The position numbers and the translations under genes are program-made. 11,761 bases of DNA from Eubacteriales bacterium (GTDB lineage: Bacteria; Bacillota_A; Clostridia; Christensenellales; Aristaeellaceae). The stretch spans positions 1-11,761 of the forward strand of contig JARKQO010000056.1 in NCBI GenBank assembly GCA_029974855.1. Reading direction: 5' to 3'. The notes beneath the pieces were generated by a model, which worked only from the letters and a program-made list of their open reading frames with translations, did no database searches and was not told the DNA's origin. Of this stretch, positions 1-5,686 are shown in pieces. Positions within the stretch are counted from its first letter, which is position 1; the number at the start of each line of letters is the position of its first letter.

Positions 1-826
1 GAGCCAGCGGCTGGAGCAGGTGTACAAATCCTTGGGGGAAGTGCACACCTTGGCCACAGGGGTCGGGGATCTGAAGCGCATGCTGGGCAATGTGAAAACC
101 CGGGGCATCTGGGGGGAAATGCAGCTGGGGACCTTGCTGGAACAGGCCCTTACCAGCGCCCAGTACGCCCAGAACGTGGCGGTAAAGCCCGGCTCGGAGG
201 AGCGGGTGGAGTTCGCGGTATGCCTGCCCGGCAAGGACCCCCAGGGGGATATGCCTTTGTACCTGCCCCTGGACAGCAAATTCCCCCAGGAGGATTATAT
301 CCGGCTGGCCCAGGCCAGCCAGTTGGGGGACGCCCAGGCTGTGGAGGCGGCCCAGCGGGCGCTGCTGGCCAGCGTCCGGGCCCAGGCCAGGCGCATCAGC
401 GACAAATACATCGCGCCCCCCCACACCACGGATTTTGCCGTGATGTTTCTGCCCCTGGAGGGGCTGTACGCCGAGGTGATGCGCCACGGGGACGTGGTGG
501 AGCAGCTGCAGCGGGACCAGCGGGTGGTGGTGGCGGGGCCCAGCACGCTGCTGGCCTTGCTGAACAGCCTCCAGATGGGCTTCCGGACCTTGGCCATCCA
601 GCAGCGCTCCGCCGAGGTGTGGCAGCTTTTGGGGGCGGTGAAAACGGATTTCGGCAGCTTCGCCCAAGTGCTTCAAAAAACCCAGGAAAAGCTGCAACAG
701 GCCTCGGATTCCATCGACACCGCCTTTGTGCGCACCCGCAGCATCCAGCGCAAGCTGCGGCGGGTGGAGGCCCTGGACAATGAGCGGGCTGCGGAGCTGC
801 TGGAGGAAGGGCCCGGCGAGGAATAA
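1..826 (+). CDS. rmuC: RmuC-family DNA recombination protein, C-terminal part (5' end outside window)
   Basis: The reading frame is open from base 2 (S-Q-R-L-E-Q-V-Y-K) to a TAA at 824-826, so the start lies upstream and only about 274 C-terminal residues are present. The conserved RmuC core is visible: K-T-R-G-I-W-G-E near the left edge, the P-L-D-S-K-F-P segment that in this family belongs to a predicted nuclease-like fold, the M-F-L-P-L-E-G-L-Y segment, the V-V-V-A-G-P-S-T-L-L-A-L-L stretch, and A-I-Q-Q-R-S-A-E-V. RmuC proteins are linked to limiting inversions at short inverted repeats in E. coli; the biochemical activity is poorly defined. The missing N-terminus would normally hold a membrane anchor and coiled coil. 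The C-terminal tail is acidic (E-L-L-E-E-G-P-G-E-E). The family call is secure; the cellular role here is inferred. Confidence 0.9.
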   Translation, partial: SQRLEQVYKSLGEVHTLATGVGDLKRMLGNVKTRGIWGEMQLGTLLEQALTSAQYAQNVAVKPGSEERVEFAVCLPGKDPQGDMPLYLPLDSKFPQEDYIRLAQASQLGDAQAVEAAQRALLASVRAQARRISDKYIAPPHTTDFAVMFLPLEGLYAEVMRHGDVVEQLQRDQRVVVAGPSTLLALLNSLQMGFRTLAIQQRSAEVWQLLGAVKTDFGSFAQVLQKTQEKLQQASDSIDTAFVRTRSIQRKLRRVEALDNERAAELLEEGPGEE

Positions 827-886
827 GGGCAGGGGCCGCGACCCGCGCCATCAAGCGCGCATCCCGCTCCATAGAGGTAGTTGAGT

Positions 887-1276
887 ATGACACAGGGGGA
901 CATCATCGCGTATTGCCTCAGCAAGCCCGGGGCCTTTGTGGACCATCCCTTCGGGCTGGGCTCCACCGTCATCAAGGTGAAGTCCGCCCACAGCCGCCCA
1001 CGGATTTTTGCCCAGGTTTTCACCCTCCGGGGGGAGGAAAAGGCCACCTTTACCTGCGACGCGGTGACGGGCCTGCGCTACCGCAGCCTGTATCCCACAG
1101 CGGTGACCCGGGGATACCATTGCCCTCCCTTGCAGCAGCCCTATTTCAACACGGTGGCGCTGAACGGGACGGTGCCGGATGAGGAGCTGCTGGGGATGAT
1201 GGACCATGCCTACCGGGCGGCGGTGGCCAAGCTGCCCCAAAAGCATCAGCGGGAATTGGAGGCGGGCGCTCCATGA
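887..1276 (+). CDS. MmcQ/YjbR family protein
   Basis: This is a 129-residue protein. The ATG at 887 is chosen over the in-frame TTG at 881 because GAGGT at 874-878 sits 8 bases before the ATG but only 2 before the TTG. It matches the MmcQ/YjbR family pattern of about 120 residues: an N-terminal helix ending in K-P-G-A-F-V-D-H-P-F-G, a strand carrying I-K-V, and a middle segment with F-T-C-D followed by a conserved Arg and Y-P-T-A-V-T-R-G-Y-H. A C-terminal V-A-L-N-G-T-V-P-D-E-E-L-L then leads into a helix. Members have a CyaY-like fold and are often called DNA-binding, but no general function is established. Its last codons overlap the start of the WYL regulator gene by 4 bases (ATGA), so translational coupling is likely. 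Confidence 0.85.
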   Translation: MTQGDIIAYCLSKPGAFVDHPFGLGSTVIKVKSAHSRPRIFAQVFTLRGEEKATFTCDAVTGLRYRSLYPTAVTRGYHCPPLQQPYFNTVALNGTVPDEELLGMMDHAYRAAVAKLPQKHQRELEAGAP

Positions 1277-2178
1277 AGCTGGACCGTTTGCTGGGGATTG
1301 TGACGGTTCTGCTGCAAAACCAGCTGGTCACAGCCCCCTATCTGGCCGGAAAATTTGAAGTGAGCCGCCGCACCATCGGCCGGGACATCGACGCCCTGTG
1401 CCAGGCTGGCATCCCCGTGATCACCCGCCAGGGCGGCGGGGGCGGCATTTCCATTGCCGAGGGCTTCAAGCTGGACAAAAGCGTTCTGACCGCCGAGGAG
1501 CTGGCGGAGATGATGGCCGCCCTCCGGGGCCTGGGCAGCGTGTCGGACGCCTCCCAGATGGAAAAAACCCTGGCGAAGCTGGCCCCCAACCAAAGCGCCG
1601 TGGTATCCCTGCGGGAGTCCATCGTCATCGACCTGGCCTCCTACCACAAGGGCAGCCTCACGGAGAAAATCGAGCTGATCAAACAGGCGATCCGCCAGCA
1701 GCGGCTGATCGCCTTTGACTATTATTATGAAAAAGGCATAGCCCGCCGCGTCATCGAGCCGGCCTTTGTGGTGTTTCACTGGACGGCCTGGTCCGTGTTC
1801 GGGTTTTGCACCCTCCGCCGGGATTTCCGCCTGTTCAAGCTCCAGCGCCTATGGGGGCTGGAGCTTTGCCAGGAAACTTTCCTCCCCCGGGACATCCCCC
1901 CGGAAAAGCGGGACTTCGATTCCCATCTGCCAGACCACAGGAAGCTGGTGGCCCTGTTCGACCCCTCGGTCCGGTACCAGCTCATCGAAACCTACGGGCT
2001 TCATTGTTATACGGAAACGCAGGACGGGCTGCTGCGGCTGGAGATCGGGTATACAAACCAGGAGTATACCCTGTCCTGGCTGCTGGGCTTTGGGGGCAAG
2101 GTACGGGTGTTGGAGCCCCGGGAGATGGCGGAGGCCCTGCGCTCCGCAGCCCAAAAGATTCTGGAGGCCAATCCATGA
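1273..2178 (+). CDS. WYL-domain transcriptional regulator (HTH, YafY/DeoR-like)
   Basis: This is a 301-residue predicted cytoplasmic regulator. Residues 1-60 form a helix-turn-helix of the HTH_11 type (L-A-G-K-F-E-V-S-R-R-T-I-G-R-D-I), followed by the typical G-G-G-G-G-I-S wing. Residues 130-210 form a WYL domain, including F-D-Y-Y, the conserved I-E-P and the R-D-F-R-L-F-K-L-Q-R-L segment. Residues 250-300 form the WCX extension (L-S-W-L-L-G-F-G-G-K-V-R-V-L-E-P). The name-giving W-Y-L triplet appears as W173-S-V175, so the usual ligand-sensing Tyr is replaced. GGAGG at 1258-1262 lies 10 bases before the ATG, and the start overlaps the upstream stop. WYL regulators generally sense small ligands or nucleic acids; the ligand here is unknown. 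A perfect inverted repeat just after the gene could be its operator, which is inference. Confidence 0.9.
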   Translation: MKLDRLLGIVTVLLQNQLVTAPYLAGKFEVSRRTIGRDIDALCQAGIPVITRQGGGGGISIAEGFKLDKSVLTAEELAEMMAALRGLGSVSDASQMEKTLAKLAPNQSAVVSLRESIVIDLASYHKGSLTEKIELIKQAIRQQRLIAFDYYYEKGIARRVIEPAFVVFHWTAWSVFGFCTLRRDFRLFKLQRLWGLELCQETFLPRDIPPEKRDFDSHLPDHRKLVALFDPSVRYQLIETYGLHCYTETQDGLLRLEIGYTNQEYTLSWLLGFGGKVRVLEPREMAEALRSAAQKILEANP

Positions 2179-2201
2179 ACAGGACATGCTGTTGTCCTGT
2201 T
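2178..2201. promoter_or_regulatory. Perfect 9-bp inverted repeat, possible operator or small hairpin
   Basis: AACAGGACA at 2178-2186 is matched exactly by TGTCCTGTT at 2193-2201, with a 6-base spacer. It begins on the last base of the WYL regulator stop codon and ends 41 bases before the next start codon. No T-run follows, so it is a poor intrinsic terminator. Its size and symmetry suit a dimeric regulator's binding site, plausibly for the adjacent WYL protein. No convincing promoter was found next to it. Confidence 0.45.
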
Positions 2202-2242
2202 GCGTCTGGTACGATATTCCAAAACGGAAGGGGTTGCATGGG

Positions 2243-2665
2243 ATGAATCAGGAATTGATCCAAAGGGCGGGCCGGCTCATCGCGGAAAATACCGGGGAGG
2301 ACACCTACTGTACCTTGGCGCTGATAGACGCGGAGGGCTATCCCACGGCTTCCACCATCACGGTGTCCAAGGCGGAGGGGATTGAGTGGCTCACCTTCTG
2401 CACCGGGCTGGGAAGCGACAAGGCGAAGCGGATCGCGGGCTGCGATCGGGCCAGCGTGTGCCTCAACAAGGACGGGGCCTATAACATCACCTTGGTGGGC
2501 ACCATCGAAATCCTCACGGACCCCCAGGTGAAAAAGGAGATGTGGTATGGCGGGCTGGCAAACCACTTCAGCGGCTACGAGGACCCCGGCTACTGCGTTT
2601 TGCGCTTCCAGACCCGGCGGTATAACCTGCTGGTGGACTGGAAGGAGGCCGCCGGAACCCTGTGA
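2243..2665 (+). CDS. Pyridoxamine 5'-phosphate oxidase-fold family protein
   Basis: This is a 140-residue protein. The frame is open far upstream, but the ATG at 2243 is preferred: GGAAGGGG at 2226-2233 lies 9 bases before it and the family's N-terminal helix starts there. The flavin-binding split-barrel pattern of the general-stress-protein-26-like branch is visible. An N-terminal helix is followed by T-Y-C-T-L-A-L-I-D-A-E-G-Y-P-T-A-S-T, the W-L-T-F-C-T segment with S-D-K-A-K-R-I, and S-V-C-L-N-K-D-G-A-Y-N-I-T-L-V-G-T-I-E-I. The C-terminus R-Y-N-L-L-V-D-W is also typical. Such proteins bind FMN, F420 or other cofactors and act on varied substrates. True PdxH function is unlikely because the protein is much shorter than PdxH. 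It lies 64 bases after the WYL regulator gene and may be its target or operon partner. Confidence 0.85.
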   Translation: MNQELIQRAGRLIAENTGEDTYCTLALIDAEGYPTASTITVSKAEGIEWLTFCTGLGSDKAKRIAGCDRASVCLNKDGAYNITLVGTIEILTDPQVKKEMWYGGLANHFSGYEDPGYCVLRFQTRRYNLLVDWKEAAGTL

Positions 2666-2670
2666 AAACC

Positions 2671-2700
2671 CAAGGGGGCCGGGAGCGCCCGGCCCCCTTG
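2671..2700 (+). terminator. GC-rich 13-bp hairpin, probable end of the left operon
   Basis: Bases 2671-2683 (CAAGGGGGCCGGG) pair perfectly with 2688-2700, with a 4-base loop (AGCG). It starts 5 bases after the stop of the preceding gene. The stem is very stable but the following bases (CCAAGGCGCG) contain no T-tract, so it is atypical as a rho-independent terminator. It could instead protect the 3' end of the transcript or cause pausing. Confidence 0.55.
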
Positions 2701-2759
2701 CCAAGGCGCGAAAAAACGCGGCGCACTCCCGCGATACCTGGGTAAAAAAAGGGTTTTGC

Positions 2760-2815
2760 ATAACAAATGTTTTTTTGTTGACCGATGAAGGGTTATCTTG
2801 TATACTATAACAAAT
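2760..2815. repeat. Pair of ATAACAAAT direct repeats flanking the promoter
   Basis: ATAACAAAT occurs at 2760-2768 and again at 2807-2815, 47 bases apart. The first copy ends 9 bases before the -35 box; the second begins immediately after the -10 box and covers the expected transcription start. A partial inverted copy, TTTGTT, lies at 2774-2779. Paired sites around a promoter are a common repressor layout, but AT-rich words recur easily, so this is suggestive only. Confidence 0.4.
2778..2806 (+). promoter_or_regulatory. Sigma-70/sigma-A type promoter for the solute-binding protein gene
   Basis: TTGACC at 2778-2783 and TATACT at 2801-2806 each match 5 of 6 consensus bases and are separated by exactly 17 bases. 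An AT-rich tract lies upstream and could act as an UP element. The predicted start of transcription is near 2813, leaving a 5' leader of only about 26 bases, too short for a riboswitch. This is the only strong promoter recognised in the window. Confidence 0.85.
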
Positions 2816-2838
2816 ACTCAAGGAGGTATCGTTTCAGT

Positions 2839-3978
2839 ATGAAAAAAATGGTAAGCGTCCTTCTGGCCCTTGTCCTGGTACTAGGATTGGCTTCCTCCGC
2901 GCTGGCCGCCGATTACAAGATCGCCATTCTCACCGGAACCACCACCCAGGGTGAGGAAGAGTTCCGCGCCGCTGAAAAGCTGAAGGAGCTCTATCCTGAC
3001 ATCGTTGTCACCGATACCTATCCGGACAACTTCTCCTCCGAAGTGGAAACCACCATTGGCAAGGTGCTCCAGTTTGCCGCCGACCCGGCTGTGAAGGCCA
3101 TCGTGTTCGTGCAGTCCGTCCAGGGCTCCACCGCCGCCTTCACCCAGATCAAGAACGACCTGGGCCGCGACGACATCCTGCTGATCGCCGGCGTTCCCGC
3201 TGAAGATCCGGCCGACATCGCCGGCGCTGCCGACGTGGTGCTGGGCGTTGACGAAATCAACGGCGGCTACCAGATCGTGGAGACCATCTCCGAGTGGGGC
3301 TGCGACGTGCTGGTGCACTACTCCTTCGCCCGCCACATGAGCTACGAGACCATCGTGGCCCGCTTCAACATCCTCAAGGAAGAGTGCGAGGATGCCGGCA
3401 TTGAGCTGGAGCTCCGCGACGCTCCCGATCCCACCGGCGACGCCGGCATGACGGGCGCCCAGCAGTTCATCCTGGAGGATGTGCCGCGGGTTATGGAAGA
3501 GTACGCTGGCAAGAAGGTCGCCTTCTTCTGCACCAACTGCGGCATGCAGGAAGCCCTCCAGGCCGCCGTGCTGGCCCAGGAGAACGCCTACTATCCGCTG
3601 CCCTGCTGCCCCAGCCCCTTCCACGGCTTCCCGGCTTCCTTCGACCTGGCTGTGGAGCCTGAGGACTACGGCAACATCGACGCCTACCTGGCCAAGAGCG
3701 CCAGCAAGCTGGCCGAGAAGAACGCCCTGGGCCGCTTCTCCACCTGGGCTGTTCCCGTGAACATGAGCATGATCTACGGCGGCTTCGAGTATGCCAAGGC
3801 CTACATCGAGGGCGGCTTCACCGAGAAGACCAACCCCGAAGAGCTGAAGAAGGCCCTCACCAGCGCCGCCGGCGCCGAGGCTGCCCTCTCCACCTACGTG
3901 GACGGCAACGGCAAGGAAGTTTCCAACTACTTCATGCTGCTGTTTGACAACATCGACTTCAGCGATTATCTCAAGTAA
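2839..3978 (+). CDS. DUF3798-family secreted solute-binding protein of an ABC transporter
   Basis: This is a 379-residue protein. The ATG at 2839 is chosen over an in-frame ATG at 2785, which lies upstream of the predicted transcription start; AGGAGG is at 2821-2826. Residues 1-23 form a signal peptide ending A-L-A, with predicted signal peptidase I cleavage before A24. There is no lipobox Cys, which is unusual for a Gram-positive binding protein. The mature part starts D-Y-K-I-A-I-L-T-G-T-T-T-Q-G-E-E-E-F-R-A-A-E, and the segments H-Y-S-F-A-R-H-M-S-Y-E, A-P-D-P-T-G-D-A-G and Q-F-I-L-E-D-V-P-R agree with DUF3798 proteins as I recall them. Cysteines form a C231-T-N-C234 pair and C256-C257-P-S-P-F-H-G-F-P. 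The substrate is unknown. Its codon use (Arg CGC, Ala GCC, Lys AAG) differs from the CGG-rich neighbours and suggests high expression. ATPase and permease genes follow. Confidence 0.85.
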   Translation: MKKMVSVLLALVLVLGLASSALAADYKIAILTGTTTQGEEEFRAAEKLKELYPDIVVTDTYPDNFSSEVETTIGKVLQFAADPAVKAIVFVQSVQGSTAAFTQIKNDLGRDDILLIAGVPAEDPADIAGAADVVLGVDEINGGYQIVETISEWGCDVLVHYSFARHMSYETIVARFNILKEECEDAGIELELRDAPDPTGDAGMTGAQQFILEDVPRVMEEYAGKKVAFFCTNCGMQEALQAAVLAQENAYYPLPCCPSPFHGFPASFDLAVEPEDYGNIDAYLAKSASKLAEKNALGRFSTWAVPVNMSMIYGGFEYAKAYIEGGFTEKTNPEELKKALTSAAGAEAALSTYVDGNGKEVSNYFMLLFDNIDFSDYLK

Positions 3979-3999
3979 CCCAAGGTGCGACCTCAAAAA

Positions 4000-4034
4000 G
4001 GCCCGCCCGCTTAACGGCGAGCGGGCCCTTTTTT
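4000..4034 (+). terminator. Rho-independent terminator between binding-protein and ATPase genes
   Basis: GGCCCGC at 4000-4006 pairs with GCGGGCC at 4021-4027, and six T follow at 4029-4034. An alternative register pairs 4005-4010 with 4021-4026. It lies 22 bases after the binding-protein stop and 54 bases before the ATPase start. No promoter is evident between it and the ATPase gene, so it probably allows partial read-through. That would make the binding protein more abundant than the membrane complex. Confidence 0.8.
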
Positions 4035-4072
4035 CCTGGGAACGCCCTGCGGTCCTTATTTTTTCATAGCCT

Positions 4073-4080
4073 GGGAGGGG
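4073..4080 (+). promoter_or_regulatory. Ribosome binding site that supports the TTG start at 4088
   Basis: GGGAGGGG lies 7 bases before TTG 4088. The next in-frame candidates are GTG 4103 and ATG 4112, which would be 22 and 31 bases away and would cut into the first strand of the ATPase domain. Confidence 0.7.
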
Positions 4081-4087
4081 TGCCCCC

Positions 4088-5686
4088 TTGTCATCGGAAT
4101 ATGTGCTGGAAATGAACAACATCACCAAGGAATACGGTCAAAACGCGGTGCTCAGGGATGTGAGCCTGCGGGTAAAGCCCGGGGAGATCCACGCGCTGCT
4201 GGGTGAAAACGGCGCGGGAAAATCCACGCTGATGAACATCCTCTTCGGCATGCCTGTGATCCATTCCACAGGCGGCTACAAGGGCGAGATGCTGCTGGAC
4301 GGCGAAAAAACCCATATCCTTTCGCCCCAGGACGCCATGATGAAGGGCATCGGCATGGTGCATCAGGAGTTCATGCTGATTCCCGGCTTTACCATCACGG
4401 AGAACATCAAGCTGAACCGGGAGATTTCCCGGGCCAACGTGGTCAGCCGCATCTTTGGCCGGGAGCTGGAATCCCTGGACATGGCGGCCATGCGGGCTGA
4501 CTCCAGGACGGCCCTGAACAGCGTTGGGATCTCCATCAGCGAGGATACCCCCATCAGAGGGCTTCCCGTAGGGTACATGCAGTTTGTGGAAATCGCCCGG
4601 GAGATCGACAAGACGGGCATCAAGCTTCTGGTGTTTGACGAGCCCACAGCCGTGTTGACGGAGAGCGAGGCCACCCAGCTGATCTCCGTGATGCGGGACA
4701 TCGCCAGCCGCAATATCGCCATCATCTTTATCACCCACCGGCTGGACGAGGTCATGAACGCGGCGGATACCATCACCATCCTGCGGGATGGCAAGCTGGT
4801 GGCCGTGCGGGATAAAAAGGACACGTCCTTGGTGGAGATGGCTTCGCTGATGATCGGCCGGGGCGAGGAGGGCATGATCTCCATTCCTCCCAGGGAGCAA
4901 GCCATCGGAGAGGCCGTGGCCCTGAAGGTGCGGGGCCTCACTGTGGACATGCCCGGCGAGGCGGTCCACGGCATCGATCTGGATGTGCGCCAGGGCGAGA
5001 TTTTGGGCATTGGCGGGCTGGCAGGCCAGGGCAAGGTGGGCCTGCCCAACGGCATCATGGGGCTGTACCCCGCCCAGGGCCAGGTGGAGCTGTTTGGGGA
5101 GCCCCTGCCGCTGAACGACGCCGGAACCGCCTTAAAGCGCGGCCTGGCCATGGTGTCCGAGGACAGGCGCGGCGTGGGGCTGCTGCTGGACCAGGCCATT
5201 GAGGACAACATCGTCTTTAACGCCATGCAGGTCCACGGGGACTACCTGGTGGGGCCCAGGTTCATGCGCATCCGCAACGGCAAGGAGATCCGGGCCTTTG
5301 CCAAAAGGATGATCAAGGAGCTGGACATCCGCTGCCAGTCAGCCACCCAGCATACGGGCACCCTTTCCGGGGGCAACCAGCAGAAGGTCTGCGTGGCCCG
5401 GGCCCTGGCCTTGCACCCCAAATTCCTGTTCGTGTCGGAGCCTACCCGCGGCATCGACATCGGCGCCAAGCAGTTGGTGCTGGAGACCTTGGTCAGGCTG
5501 AACCGGGAAACCGGGCTGACCATCGTGATGGTGTCCTCTGAGCTGATGGAGCTGCGCTCCGTCTGCGACAGGGTGGCCATCGTCGCCGAGGGAGAGATTG
5601 CGGACATACTCAAGCCTGACAGCTCCGACGCAAGCTTTGGCCTTGCCATGTCGGGCCTGAAGGCGGAAGGAGGCGAACAGGCATGA
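4088..5686 (+). CDS. Sugar-type (RbsA-like) duplicated ABC transporter ATP-binding protein
   Basis: This 532-residue cytoplasmic ATPase has two fused nucleotide-binding domains. Domain 1 (about 5-260) has Walker A G-E-N-G-A-G-K-S-T (39-47), Q-loop Q93, Walker B L-L-V-F-D-E-P-T (180-187) and H-loop H217. Its signature is degenerate (L159-P-V-G-Y). Domain 2 (about 276-520) has the intact signature L-S-G-G-N-Q-Q-K (426-433) but a degenerate P-loop, G-L-A-G-Q-G-K-V-G (310-318). Its Walker B reads F-L-F-V-S-E-P-T-R-G-I-D, with Ser in place of Asp before the catalytic Glu, and S-S-E-L replaces the switch His. One composite ATP site is therefore predicted to be competent. The layout follows RbsA/MglA and YufO-type importers. 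The gene overlaps the next by ATGA, so it belongs with the two permeases; the substrate cannot be inferred from it. Confidence 0.92.
   Translation: MSSEYVLEMNNITKEYGQNAVLRDVSLRVKPGEIHALLGENGAGKSTLMNILFGMPVIHSTGGYKGEMLLDGEKTHILSPQDAMMKGIGMVHQEFMLIPGFTITENIKLNREISRANVVSRIFGRELESLDMAAMRADSRTALNSVGISISEDTPIRGLPVGYMQFVEIAREIDKTGIKLLVFDEPTAVLTESEATQLISVMRDIASRNIAIIFITHRLDEVMNAADTITILRDGKLVAVRDKKDTSLVEMASLMIGRGEEGMISIPPREQAIGEAVALKVRGLTVDMPGEAVHGIDLDVRQGEILGIGGLAGQGKVGLPNGIMGLYPAQGQVELFGEPLPLNDAGTALKRGLAMVSEDRRGVGLLLDQAIEDNIVFNAMQVHGDYLVGPRFMRIRNGKEIRAFAKRMIKELDIRCQSATQHTGTLSGGNQQKVCVARALALHPKFLFVSEPTRGIDIGAKQLVLETLVRLNRETGLTIVMVSSELMELRSVCDRVAIVAEGEIADILKPDSSDASFGLAMSGLKAEGGEQA

Noticed and set aside
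827..886. Terminator or promoter between rmuC and the YjbR gene
   Set aside because: GC-rich words such as GCGCGC occur, but there is no clear stem with a T-run and no -35/-10 pair.
1766..2242. N-terminal extension of the PPOX-fold protein back into the WYL gene
   Set aside because: It would overlap the WYL gene for over 400 bases; the extension is R/S/P-rich junk and a good ribosome binding site supports ATG 2243.
2785..2838. Upstream in-frame ATG for the binding protein
   Set aside because: It lies between the -35 and -10 boxes, upstream of the predicted transcription start, and would bury the signal peptide.
2807..2838. Riboswitch or attenuator in the binding-protein leader
   Set aside because: The leader is only about 26 bases, with no room for an aptamer.
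2881..4128. 415-residue minus-strand open frame opposite the binding protein
   Set aside because: It is an antisense shadow of a codon-biased gene, and it also crosses the terminator.
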